A DNA stretch of 12,356 bases from Candidatus Omnitrophota bacterium (lineage in GTDB: Bacteria; Omnitrophota; Omnitrophia; Omnitrophales; JACROU01): positions 1-12,356 of the forward strand of contig JACQQR010000051.1 of assembly GCA_016206875.1 (NCBI GenBank). The letters are read 5' to 3'. A program made the translations under genes and the position numbers. Shown piece by piece: positions 1 through 9,290 of the stretch (the first letter of the stretch is position 1; every line of letters begins with the position of its first letter). The notes under the pieces were generated by a model that was not told the DNA's origin, searched no databases, and was given only the letters and a program-made list of their open reading frames with translations.

Positions 1-27
1 AGATCCTTCGCTACGCTCAGGATGACA
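1..27. repeat. End of a dispersed palindromic repeat
   Basis: The first 27 bases read, on the minus strand, TGTCATCCTGAGCG followed by TAGCGAAGGATCT. From memory this resembles a dispersed intergenic repeat found in many environmental bacterial genomes. The ends ATCCT and AGGAT are mutually complementary, so it can form a short hairpin. The rest of the element, if any, lies upstream of the window. I see no gene in bases 1-157. Confidence 0.5.
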
Positions 28-92
28 ACTGTATGAAGTGGTAGGCACCCCCGCCGGCTCCGTCATTTACACGTCCAATCTTCTTGGCGATC

Positions 93-120
93 TTGTATTT
101 TTTTCCTTTAAAGCTATACT
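93..120 (+). promoter_or_regulatory. Candidate sigma70-type promoter of the giant gene
   Basis: TATACT at 115-120 matches the -10 consensus at 5 of 6 positions. TTGTAT at 93-98, 16 bp upstream, matches only the TTG of the -35 box. Transcription would begin near 127, giving a leader of about 30 bases before the ATG at 158. This placement favours the ATG at 158 over the GTG at 38, which lies upstream of the promoter. Support is from sequence match only. Confidence 0.35.
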
Positions 121-157
121 TAATAAAAGTCTTAAAAAACAAAGGATACCCGTCTGC

Positions 158-3100
158 ATGCTTCAAAAAATTGTAGCGCTTTTTCTGAGTTTGTCTTTGG
201 CGTTTCCGGTGCCGTTTGGAATTGCTGATGTCCCTTCAATTCCGGATGCCCAGGCCATCGAGGGAAGAACATTGCCGGGTGGAAAGATACAAGAAAGTTT
301 TTCCGGCCAAGCGGGCAAACCGCGTATCTATTTTATCTTGGATGCGCATACAAGCCTCCAGGCGCAAAAGAATATATCCGGTCTCATCCAATATCTAATC
401 CGAGAAAAAGGCGTACAAACCGTATTCAAAGAAGGCAATCAAGGAAAATATTTTACCCGGGAGATTTTCGGTGGCGGGCGGAAGGGGCGGAAAGCACGAG
501 CCGCCCGAGACTGGCTAGAGGATCAACGAATTTCAGGAGCGAGCTTCAGTCATATTCTTCACGATTACAATTTTGAGTATGTGGGTGTGGATGACATGGA
601 CACCTATGCCCGCCATCTCGCGGCCTATCAAGAACTGCTTCAAATTCCCAGAGAAGTAGACAATCAATTAGATCAACTGGATAGAAGCGTTCAAACTTTA
701 TTCAATAGCAGCTTTCCAAAAAATTTTTCCGGCTTATTGAAATTAAAGCGGCATTACGAACAAAAAGGATTTGGTTTTGAGCGTTACGCGGAAGCCCTGT
801 GCCTTTATTCAGGGAAGAATGTACAAGAGATAAAAAGCGCGGAAGTTTTTCAAAAGCTTGAAAAAGAAATTTTGCAAGGCGAACTCAAAACACCGAAGCA
901 AAAAACTATTTTCGAGCTCCAAGAAAAAATAGAATTGCTCAACAGTCTGTTTGATGCCGCATTAACACCCGCCCAATACCGGCGGTTTTTAGCTATAAGC
1001 GCCACACTCACTACCAAGCAAATCGTAACTGAAATCAGCAAATTGGGAGGGCAAATCCCAACGGATTGGAAAGAAACCACAGCCATAGAATTATGGCTTG
1101 AGCCGGCAATCCGCTTTTATGATTTGGCTTTGAAGCGGGATGAGATTTTATTTCGAAGGCTGAATCGAGAGGTGCAATCGAAAAATATCCGTTCAGCTAT
1201 TCTCGTAGCGGGCGGTTTTCACAAACCCGGTATCACTGAGCTTTTTCAAAAGAATGGGTACGGTTACGAAGTCGTTGTTCCTTCTATTACAAACATCGAT
1301 AGTTCTGAAGAAGCCCGCTATCACGAACGGATTCTCCAAGGTCAATTTGCTCCCCCTCCCCCAAAGCTCGCTGATTTTTCCGGCCTTGGGCGAATGGTTC
1401 CGGCTCCTGAATTGTGTGTGATGGGCTGGGAACTCAAAAATGGAAAATGGTCTTGTTCTCTCCAAACTGCAATCGGCAACGCTCGAGCGATAGCAGGCAA
1501 CGAGGCCGGGGCCCAATCCCTTGGGGCACAAATTCGGTCCAAGAAAAGCGCAATAACATCGCAGGCTCGCCGCACAGGTATTAGGAAATTGAAAGTAACC
1601 CCTGATCAGGAGGTCTTGGAAGAAGAAATCCCTCATCCGATACGGGTGGGCACAGATCAAGTTTCCCAACTGCCCCCATTTAGCTTGGCTTGGGAATACC
1701 GGAAAATCGCAGAATTATTTGGAGATCAAGATCATCGGTTATGGCAGCAGATGGACTCAGAAAATCCACGGCCTAAACCTCTAGGAGATGAAGATGCAGA
1801 AGAACGGCTGAAATTTGTAGACATGCGGGGCGGGAAAGAGGACAAGGCGGTTTATATTCAGGCCGAAACAAAAACTGTGAAGGATTTTTTAGAGGAAGAT
1901 GTTGCAAAAGAAAGAGAATTGGGAAGGGTGGTAGAGCCGGGAGCGCTTGTGGATTGGACAGAGATTATTCTCAAAAAAATCCAGGCTCAAGCAGGGCTTG
2001 ATCCGGAAAATTTTGAATTGCTAGTGACGCGATCGAACGTGGGAAATGCCTTCATTATTCATGACAAAAGCCTGAAGAAAAATCATATCCGGCTGGAAGG
2101 GGGATTGTTACGGGCTTTGGAGAAAAAATACGGAACACTAAAGCCGGGACATGTGGCATTTGTTTTAGGCCACGAGCTGGGGCATTTTGTGAAAGGCCAT
2201 TATGACGAGGTGAAAGAAAAGCCTTGGGAATTTCAAAAAGACCCGCGGCGCATTTCTTCCGCGGAACACGGAATTCATAGGGCCAAAGATAGGCTGAAGC
2301 GCTTTCAATTCGGACAAAATCAAGAAATGGAGGCCGATGCGCTGGCCCTGGAGTGGATGGACAAAGCCGGATTTAATTTGGATGAAGCACTGGAGGTGCT
2401 CAAGCTATTTCAAGAATGGGAGGAAAAAGAGAAAGAGGAGCAAAAGTCGAAGGCGGATATGCCGTTGGCGAGCCAAAGAGGATTTAATATTCGCCTGGGA
2501 ATTTTCGATACGCACCCCTCCAGCTATCGCCGTTTTTTTCGAGCGGAAGGAACTGTGAAGCGCTTACGGTTGCAAGCCGTCATTGCGAGGACGGACGAAG
2601 TCCGGACGAAGCAATCTCCTAGCCAGGAAAATTTGGAGATTGCTTCGTCGGCCTATCGGCCTCCTCGCAATGACAGTGATGGCGGGTCTCTTCGCAATGA
2701 CGGATTAAGTGAATTAGCCCCCTCCCCCCAGCAAAAACCTATTTATGCCATTGAAGAATTGTTTAATCCGGAACATGTTACGCAAAAATCAAATTTCCCT
2801 TGGTCCGAGCTAGAACGGATATTCCGAGAAGCGGATACTTTTGAAGAGCAAATGCGGATTTTATTTTTTATTCGTTACCGCTACGCCTGGTATCTCGACC
2901 AAAAAAATCCGCCTCCTTTTTATTCTTTAGCCGCTTTGGCCCGCGGTGTGAAAGCTCCTGATATTCAATGGGTAACTTTGCCTCGCGTACTTTTTGGGTT
3001 TGAATCTAAATCCGGAAAACCACTCAGCCCCGAAGAAACGAAAGAAGCCCAGTTGAAAGATTGGATTTTGGAAAATATTTTTTCGATTGAAAAGCCAAAG

Positions 3101-6100
3101 CCTCTCCCTTCTATCGAAAATACATCAGCGGACTATTTAATGCTGGCACGATTACTAAAACCCATCCGCCTGAATGTAAAAGATTCAGCAATTCCTTGGG
3201 AGGATTTGATTCATGACGCAAAAGATGAAACATCAAAATCGCAGGATTATGCAGACCCTTCATTTTTATCGGAGATGTTTGAACGAGAGACATTAAACGC
3301 GCGAGGCTTTGTTTTGGGCCATGTAATCGACAGCCAGGAGGAGGCGTTTCAATTTAAAAGCCCCGAAGAGGCCATACAGTTTTCCGTCGACTTATATCAG
3401 ACAATGGGAAGGAAGGATTGGACTGTAATCGCGCGGGTAATAGGAAAGGCCATGGCCAGATGGGCTTCAAAAAGCAAGACGCTGAATACGACCCAAGCAT
3501 TGAGAGAGTGGCTACGCGCATTAAAAGAGGCCTGGCCGGACGAAAGGGAAGGCAATCCGGCCTTCGAAGAATGGTTTGTGCCTCTGGCTCATCTGGCACT
3601 CCAGAAAAATCTCACCGCCAAGGAAAGAGATTTGCGGCTGGCATTAAAAAAGAAAGAAAACGTTGAGGAAACAAAAGCCGGACTCGAAACATATTTTCAG
3701 CAAAAGAGAAAATGGATTTTGACTTTATTTCCCCAGCCGTCTCCGTTACGCGATGAGCTTCTCTTGTATCTAATAGCTCAGGAATTTGATGTGTATCAAA
3801 AATGGGAAGCAGAGTGGCAAAATAACCAAATTGGCTCAGAAAAGACAGATGACATCGCCATACCTTTAGGCACTGAGCACGAGTTCGATAGTACAAGAGA
3901 CGGATACCGCCCGCCAACGCCGGGTGAGGATTTTTTTAACCGGTTGGATGCCATTACGAATGATTTGGATATGAGCTGGCTAGAAGGGTTTTATGAAGAA
4001 GAATTGATTCAATCCAATAGCGATGAGCTTGGAGCCGGGGTATCTCCCATCGGCCGTCTGGCTTCAACAGTGAGAGAGAAAGATTATGATGCAAAAAATC
4101 GTTATTTCTTTTTCACTGCTGAATCCAGACGCCACGACTTAGCACGCATGATTGGATATTTACCAGGTACAGGTTCCAAACTGTGGGAAAAAATGCCTTG
4201 GATTCAAATGGAACTCAAGCCAGGGGCATTAGTTTCTTCAGCTTATTTGGGTGAAGTTGGGTCGATGGAAAGAATTGATAAGAAGAAAGACGAGAAAGTT
4301 CGTCAAATTCTAAAATCCCTGCGCCGGCCCAAAGGCGCCGTGCTGCTGTCGGGAGCCATGCGACAAAAAGGATTCGGGCAAATGGTGTTTATGGGCCATG
4401 TATTGAATGAAAACCTGGTTTGGAAGATTTACAACGATTATCGCCTCTATTTAAAGTTGAAGAACTGGGGTGTGGATGAATTGCTGGCTCAGGAAGGCAT
4501 GTTTCGCGACGAGCTAGATGAATATGATGCCTATCAAAGCGAGATAGCCATACAAGATGCGCAAGCTGACGATCCAACAACAGAAGATGCTGATGATGCT
4601 TATCTACAGGCGCGATATCGTGCAGGTGAGGAAGAGGAGGATGAAGATGATGAAGCGGAAGACGAACCAGAAGACGAACCGGAAGAAGAAAGCCCATTAG
4701 AGGGAGGTGAAGAGGATTGGGCGGATGTAGACGAAGAAAGAAGACAAGAACTTTTAGAAGAAGAGTATGAGGCGGACGCTAGGGAAATGGAAAGGGAAGA
4801 TCGGAGATCTGTAAAACTCATCCCTAGCCGCTATTACACCTTCGAAGGAGCCGTAGATTGGTTTGCCGGAAAAGTATTTGAACACCATTTAAAAAAACCT
4901 CAACGGAAAAAAATGTGGCGTGCCATGACTCCTGCCCAGCGGTTGGCCTTGATCTTGGATTATTTCCCGTATTTCAGCGCCAATCGCGATCAGGTCATTC
5001 ATCAATACATCATTCCTCCTCCGGAAAAACCCGCCGCGCGCGCGAAATTTCTAAAGTCAGATTTGGCTATCCCTGTTTTTGAGGCATTATCAGAAACAGT
5101 GGATAAATGGGCTTTGGGCCGGGAAATCTATCGAGTTAGGAGAGCGGGGAGCGTCACGTTACGAAAAGATTTGAGAAAACAGTTGGATTTGCTTCGCCAA
5201 ACCCATTCTCCGGGTTCGCCGTCCCGCGAGGAGGCATTTCGCAGTTTGATGGAAGAGCGGACGAAACTCGCCGGCTCCACCTTTGACGTGCTTTCCACCT
5301 GGAAAGATTTTGACCAGGTCGAGGCATTTCGTGCGGAAGAGAAGAAAAGTTCGGCCTTGGATCAGGCGGCCATGCACACCGCGCTGATGGGCGGGCTGGA
5401 AGAGGTTTTCGCCAATGCCAATGTGCGCGGTATTGACCGGGTGAATTTAGTATTGTGGATTGCCGACTTAAGAAAAGAGCCGCCTTATTTGGTGGATGTT
5501 CTCAAGCGTGTGGGCAAACTCACGTCTCGGGAAACTGATCAATTAAGCGATTGGAAAAATAAATTAACACAAGGCGACAAACAAATTCTCTTGAAAGAAC
5601 TTTTGGCCGGTAAAAAAGGATTTTTGACCTCCGAAGATGCCGCAGCACGCCGTGAGTTTTTGAATCAGCTATTCCCCATGATCTTTCAGGAAAGCGAGAT
5701 TTCGCTCGAAACCCGCCAAATTTTTAAGGCCGTCTATGACACGATGCTCTCCGTGATGGATCCGCACCGGGCGGCCGAAATTCTTTCGGTGTTTCTTTTG
5801 GCAAAACTGGAAAACCGAAGTTTTGAAGAATTGGTCAAAACCTTCTTTGAGGCCTTTGGTTTTGTAGGCGTAAAAATTGCTCAATATTTGGTTTCCCAAA
5901 CCGATTTTCTGCCTGAATCGATGCGTGCTGTCCTAATGGATTTAACCAGCAGGGTAGAAGGGCCATCCAAAGAAATTATTTTTGAAATGGCGGAGAAAAC
6001 ATTTGGAAAAGAGAAGGCTCGCAAAATCATCAAGCACATTGGTCGGAAAATGGGCGCCGGTTCATTCATGATGTTTTATGAAGTAGAGCTTCAGGACGGG

Positions 6101-9100
6101 AGAAAGGGAGTGGTGGGGCTTCTGAAGCCGGATGTCATTCAATCCTTACCCGAAGATTTATACGTAGTGCACAGGACGATTGAAGTGATGCAAGAGGCGC
6201 CTCATTTATTCGGCAATAAAATTTTAGGAATGGATTTGATGGACAATTTGATTTTTCAAAGCTTGGCCGAAACTAATTTAACCCGTACCGTTTCCCTTCA
6301 AGAAGCGATGCGCCAGGACATTCAAGTCTTTCAGAAGTCGGGTTCGGCGGAAGATGGCATTCAGGTGGGCATGCCCGCTATTTGGAATGAGCCGATAGCC
6401 GTCGATGGGGAGCCTATTTCTCTAAATGGCGGATTGTTTATCTTTATGGATCAGGCTCCCGGAATTACGTTGGATCTGTATCTCAAGCAAATTGAGTCAT
6501 CCCCGGATGGAACAATCAAGCGTGACAACATTATGAAGACTTTGGTCAGGTTAATCGTGAAGCAATTCGGAGAATACGGCTTGATTCACGCGGATTTACA
6601 TCCGGGAAATATTCTGGTCCGGGAGCGAAAAATCAAAGGCCGAACGCAACTCGAGCTTTCTATCATTGATGCGGGGCTGAGCACACGGCTTTCTCCCCCC
6701 ATTCAAGAAGCGCTTCAGCAAATCCTGCGAATTATTTTAGGTGTGCTGCATCCCAAAGAAATCCCAGCCGCTTGGAGCGAAGTGCTGGATGCCATGAAAC
6801 GCCGGTATGGTGTTGGCAAAGTGGATGAAGCTCAAGCCAAAGAAACCATTCGCGTTTTTCTTGAAATTTTAAGAAAAGAATCGCTGGAGAGAGGAAAGCC
6901 GCTTCCGTGGACGGCGGAAAAAGAAGAAGAGATTGTCGATACGCTTTGGAATGAGCTAAGCACGGGCTTGGATGACCCCAGACAGTTAATGGACAGGCTC
7001 AATCGCCTGCCGCGTACGCTGAACGTGGTTTTTCCCCGTGAATATTATTATGTGCTTCGCATGCTGGGCATCACCTCTTCTTTCTGGAATGCGGTTTCAC
7101 CCCAAGAAATGCTTGAAATTTCCGGTGAACTTGCGGGAGTCAACCCCAAATCAGGCTCTACAAAGAGGCTCGCCGGAAAGGCCGCCAAAGAAGTTCAGGC
7201 AAAAATCGAAGAGACTATTGCCGAAGTGTACGGAGACCGCATTTCCGGTATGCATTACAAAATGAAATTGACCCAGGCCCTCAAAGAAAAATCGTTCACG
7301 GCCCAAGTGTACGGAGTGATTCACGTATTGGCTGATGTGGTGCGTGAAATGGGAGCCAGCCGCGAGGAGATCACAGCGCTTTGGGCAAGGCTTAAGCAGG
7401 ATGAGAAACTCGAGGAGCAACTGTCTCTAGAAAAATGGACTGGCTGGTTTGACCGGCTCCGCACCGAGGGACGTGAGGAAAATGAAGAAGACAGGAAGGC
7501 GTATCAAGAATTGACGGGGAATATTCAAAATTACGAGCCCGGTGAAATCAGAAAATTAATTTTCGAGAACCGGATCGGAGAATTGCCCACGGTTTGGTCT
7601 GTAGACCGGTTTGACATCGGAAGATTGTTCCGGCTGGAAAAATCAAAAGGAGTTTCCTATTTTGTGGTGGTGAATCCGGGAGAGTTGGGAAATCCTAATG
7701 ACACACGACTTTGTTATTTTGGCGCTGTAAGCGGAAAAATATTTACTGAGTCCAAGCAAAAAAAAGCAGCCGAAGCGCTTCGGTCTGGTGATTTCACTCG
7801 AGTGACTCAATTTTTGGATGAAGAAGGCGATTTGATCTACCGGCGGAGCGAAAAAGGAGAGTTGGGGCGCCCGAGTCCGATCAGCACTTTAGTAGGGGAA
7901 ACAGTAAACGGCCAAGCCAAGGATGCAGTCAAAGTTTCAGTATATGATCCGGTGTCGGACAAGTGGGAGCCGGTGCATCATTACTTAGTGGAGGTTGGAG
8001 AAAAACCCCACCTGTACGACAAGCGAAGCGGCATTCAGGAAGCAAGAGTAGAAGAAGCCGGAGAAAAAACTTTTCAAGAAATTCGTGAAGAAATTGATTT
8101 GGCCAGAGCCGAAGCGCAACTGGAAGCGCAAATGAATAGTGTGGAGCACTTGATAAAGGTAGACGACTTCACAAATATCGATCCGGCTCATTTATTCACA
8201 CAAACTTTTCGATTATTAGAATACATGGATGCGCTTGACCCAGTGAATCCTCGTTTATTGGCCAAGCTCAGCACGTTATTAGTTTTGTTGGAATTGGTAA
8301 CCGATGGTCCGCCTAATCTGTTCGGTAAAAGTTTAGATGACTTAGAATATATAATTCGAAACTTGGAAAGACGTATAGAAAATTCCAGCGTCAAAGAATG
8401 GCTGGATTTAAAAAACGCCATTTTGGTCAAAATACGTGAATCCGATTGCATTATGTATTTAGAGTTTCTGCGAGACGGCGAGTTTCAAGACGAAAGAGAG
8501 GCTCTTCCGGTGCTTGAGTATTTCATTTCTAACGAGTTGAACGATGGTTATCCTCAAATATTTGCCTTAATGAAGGAAGCACGAGAAGCCATTGTTTCCA
8601 GGGCGGAGGCCTCTTCGCTGGGAGGCGCTCAATTGAAATTTGCCGCTTCTCGGACCTTGGTGATTTTGGTGTCGAATCCATTGGAACTGGAAATGATACT
8701 CAATGAGACTGCCGGCATGATTCAGTTAGGGGCCGCCCGGTTAAGAATTGTTCCCGTTCATGACGGCATACGAGGCCGGATGGAGCAAGCCCGCTTTGGC
8801 CGCGAAGTGAAAGAAAAAGTAAGGACTTTGCTTCAGCAGTTGATGCGTGATTTTCCGAAGCCGATGTTAAGCGGCTTTTCCGGAAAAGTAGCTGTATTGA
8901 ATATCAATTCAGCGGAGATGAAACGAATCCAGTCTGCTGTCATTTTGGCAAGTCAGGAATCTAAAGCGGCCGGCGGAATTCAAAAATTAATTCCCGGCGC
9001 TTCGCGCGTTGTTCTAGGGCCGGGTGAAACGTGGCCGGTTTTATGGGCCGCCTCATGGATTCACGATTTCCAGAGCCGCGAGGGCCGCCAGTTATTTGTC

Positions 9101-9226
9101 CCCTTAGCACCCAACGTCTACCGGTTAAACACCTCTTCTGAAACTGCTCGATCCATGATCCAATCTCTTCTTCAATCGGTCGAAGACGCCCTTTCGGCTT
9201 CTTCCCACATCGCTGCCGCGGCTTAG
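158..9226 (+). CDS. Giant predicted exported protein: TIKI/ChaN-like, M48 metallopeptidase and UbiB/ABC1-like domains
   Basis: Single uninterrupted frame of about 3022 residues; numbering is from the ATG at 158. I chose this start because it opens a signal peptide (Lys4, then a hydrophobic run to about residue 20, possible cleavage after AQA at 33), has AAAGGA upstream and follows a candidate promoter. The frame stays open back to a GTG at 38. Residues ~55-370 resemble the TIKI/ChaN fold: ILDAHT near 60-65, KEG near 91-93, GVDD at 143-146 and GGFH at 352-355. Residues ~600-800 are M48-like: HELGH at 672-676, probable third zinc ligand E723 in EMEAD, and a closing THP at 785-787. Residues 808-848 derive from a palindromic repeat. 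Residues ~860-1460 are unassigned and ~1467-1550 are very acidic. Residues ~1900-2310 resemble UbiB/ABC1: KIAQ 1906-1909, GAGS 1966-1969, HADLHPGN 2144-2151, DAG 2171-2173. The beta3 lysine position is G1987. The last ~700 residues are unassigned. Activity and substrate are unknown; zinc-dependent proteolysis is plausible for the M48 part. No further membrane segment is obvious. Confidence 0.85.
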   Translation: MLQKIVALFLSLSLAFPVPFGIADVPSIPDAQAIEGRTLPGGKIQESFSGQAGKPRIYFILDAHTSLQAQKNISGLIQYLIREKGVQTVFKEGNQGKYFTREIFGGGRKGRKARAARDWLEDQRISGASFSHILHDYNFEYVGVDDMDTYARHLAAYQELLQIPREVDNQLDQLDRSVQTLFNSSFPKNFSGLLKLKRHYEQKGFGFERYAEALCLYSGKNVQEIKSAEVFQKLEKEILQGELKTPKQKTIFELQEKIELLNSLFDAALTPAQYRRFLAISATLTTKQIVTEISKLGGQIPTDWKETTAIELWLEPAIRFYDLALKRDEILFRRLNREVQSKNIRSAILVAGGFHKPGITELFQKNGYGYEVVVPSITNIDSSEEARYHERILQGQFAPPPPKLADFSGLGRMVPAPELCVMGWELKNGKWSCSLQTAIGNARAIAGNEAGAQSLGAQIRSKKSAITSQARRTGIRKLKVTPDQEVLEEEIPHPIRVGTDQVSQLPPFSLAWEYRKIAELFGDQDHRLWQQMDSENPRPKPLGDEDAEERLKFVDMRGGKEDKAVYIQAETKTVKDFLEEDVAKERELGRVVEPGALVDWTEIILKKIQAQAGLDPENFELLVTRSNVGNAFIIHDKSLKKNHIRLEGGLLRALEKKYGTLKPGHVAFVLGHELGHFVKGHYDEVKEKPWEFQKDPRRISSAEHGIHRAKDRLKRFQFGQNQEMEADALALEWMDKAGFNLDEALEVLKLFQEWEEKEKEEQKSKADMPLASQRGFNIRLGIFDTHPSSYRRFFRAEGTVKRLRLQAVIARTDEVRTKQSPSQENLEIASSAYRPPRNDSDGGSLRNDGLSELAPSPQQKPIYAIEELFNPEHVTQKSNFPWSELERIFREADTFEEQMRILFFIRYRYAWYLDQKNPPPFYSLAALARGVKAPDIQWVTLPRVLFGFESKSGKPLSPEETKEAQLKDWILENIFSIEKPKPLPSIENTSADYLMLARLLKPIRLNVKDSAIPWEDLIHDAKDETSKSQDYADPSFLSEMFERETLNARGFVLGHVIDSQEEAFQFKSPEEAIQFSVDLYQTMGRKDWTVIARVIGKAMARWASKSKTLNTTQALREWLRALKEAWPDEREGNPAFEEWFVPLAHLALQKNLTAKERDLRLALKKKENVEETKAGLETYFQQKRKWILTLFPQPSPLRDELLLYLIAQEFDVYQKWEAEWQNNQIGSEKTDDIAIPLGTEHEFDSTRDGYRPPTPGEDFFNRLDAITNDLDMSWLEGFYEEELIQSNSDELGAGVSPIGRLASTVREKDYDAKNRYFFFTAESRRHDLARMIGYLPGTGSKLWEKMPWIQMELKPGALVSSAYLGEVGSMERIDKKKDEKVRQILKSLRRPKGAVLLSGAMRQKGFGQMVFMGHVLNENLVWKIYNDYRLYLKLKNWGVDELLAQEGMFRDELDEYDAYQSEIAIQDAQADDPTTEDADDAYLQARYRAGEEEEDEDDEAEDEPEDEPEEESPLEGGEEDWADVDEERRQELLEEEYEADAREMEREDRRSVKLIPSRYYTFEGAVDWFAGKVFEHHLKKPQRKKMWRAMTPAQRLALILDYFPYFSANRDQVIHQYIIPPPEKPAARAKFLKSDLAIPVFEALSETVDKWALGREIYRVRRAGSVTLRKDLRKQLDLLRQTHSPGSPSREEAFRSLMEERTKLAGSTFDVLSTWKDFDQVEAFRAEEKKSSALDQAAMHTALMGGLEEVFANANVRGIDRVNLVLWIADLRKEPPYLVDVLKRVGKLTSRETDQLSDWKNKLTQGDKQILLKELLAGKKGFLTSEDAAARREFLNQLFPMIFQESEISLETRQIFKAVYDTMLSVMDPHRAAEILSVFLLAKLENRSFEELVKTFFEAFGFVGVKIAQYLVSQTDFLPESMRAVLMDLTSRVEGPSKEIIFEMAEKTFGKEKARKIIKHIGRKMGAGSFMMFYEVELQDGRKGVVGLLKPDVIQSLPEDLYVVHRTIEVMQEAPHLFGNKILGMDLMDNLIFQSLAETNLTRTVSLQEAMRQDIQVFQKSGSAEDGIQVGMPAIWNEPIAVDGEPISLNGGLFIFMDQAPGITLDLYLKQIESSPDGTIKRDNIMKTLVRLIVKQFGEYGLIHADLHPGNILVRERKIKGRTQLELSIIDAGLSTRLSPPIQEALQQILRIILGVLHPKEIPAAWSEVLDAMKRRYGVGKVDEAQAKETIRVFLEILRKESLERGKPLPWTAEKEEEIVDTLWNELSTGLDDPRQLMDRLNRLPRTLNVVFPREYYYVLRMLGITSSFWNAVSPQEMLEISGELAGVNPKSGSTKRLAGKAAKEVQAKIEETIAEVYGDRISGMHYKMKLTQALKEKSFTAQVYGVIHVLADVVREMGASREEITALWARLKQDEKLEEQLSLEKWTGWFDRLRTEGREENEEDRKAYQELTGNIQNYEPGEIRKLIFENRIGELPTVWSVDRFDIGRLFRLEKSKGVSYFVVVNPGELGNPNDTRLCYFGAVSGKIFTESKQKKAAEALRSGDFTRVTQFLDEEGDLIYRRSEKGELGRPSPISTLVGETVNGQAKDAVKVSVYDPVSDKWEPVHHYLVEVGEKPHLYDKRSGIQEARVEEAGEKTFQEIREEIDLARAEAQLEAQMNSVEHLIKVDDFTNIDPAHLFTQTFRLLEYMDALDPVNPRLLAKLSTLLVLLELVTDGPPNLFGKSLDDLEYIIRNLERRIENSSVKEWLDLKNAILVKIRESDCIMYLEFLRDGEFQDEREALPVLEYFISNELNDGYPQIFALMKEAREAIVSRAEASSLGGAQLKFAASRTLVILVSNPLELEMILNETAGMIQLGAARLRIVPVHDGIRGRMEQARFGREVKEKVRTLLQQLMRDFPKPMLSGFSGKVAVLNINSAEMKRIQSAVILASQESKAAGGIQKLIPGASRVVLGPGETWPVLWAASWIHDFQSREGRQLFVPLAPNVYRLNTSSETARSMIQSLLQSVEDALSASSHIAAAA
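2579..2701. repeat. In-frame cloverleaf palindromic element inside the giant gene
   Basis: The core (2579-2674) is 96 bp, exactly 32 codons. Outer arms GTCATTGCGAGGA (2579-2591) and its exact complement (2662-2674) form a 13-bp stem. Inner arms GACGAAGCAATCTCC (2605-2619) and its exact complement (2635-2649) form a 15-bp stem around a 15-base loop. Between outer and inner arms sit two small hairpins, CGGAC-GAA-GTCCG (2592-2604) and GGCC-TATC-GGCC (2650-2661). The result is a four-way junction. A degenerate extra copy of the outer arm (12 of 13 bases) lies at 2689-2701, and the whole stretch to 2701 is 41 codons. It encodes residues 808-848, just after the M48-like domain. It resembles the dispersed CATTGCGAG/GAAGCAATCTC repeats I recall from other bacteria, and is analogous in behaviour to Rickettsia palindromic elements. 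Confidence 0.9.
4658..4681 (+). repeat. Tandem dodecamer in the acidic linker
   Basis: Two adjacent 12-base units, GAAGACGAACCA and GAAGACGAACCG, encode EDEP twice. They lie in the most acidic part of the giant protein (about residues 1467-1550, mostly Glu and Asp with few hydrophobic residues). The tract probably forms a flexible linker between the unassigned middle region and the region leading to the UbiB-like domain. Local slippage could explain the duplication. Confidence 0.55.
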
Positions 9227-9290
9227 AATTACACCTGAATCTTTACAAAACGACCTAAGTGCTTATGTTACAAGGAATTCAGTGATTGCC

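Noticed and set aside
38..157. Forty-codon upstream extension of the giant gene, beginning with GTG
   Set aside because: It starts upstream of the candidate promoter, next to a dispersed repeat, and would bury the signal peptide that begins at the ATG at 158.
1193..1669. 158-codon minus-strand open frame inside the giant gene
   Set aside because: It has no recognisable domain and lies wholly inside a much better supported gene on the other strand.
4600..4821. Minus-strand open frame encoding a serine-rich peptide
   Set aside because: It is the complement of the Glu/Asp-rich linker; the serine run simply reflects GAA/GAG/GAT codons read backwards.
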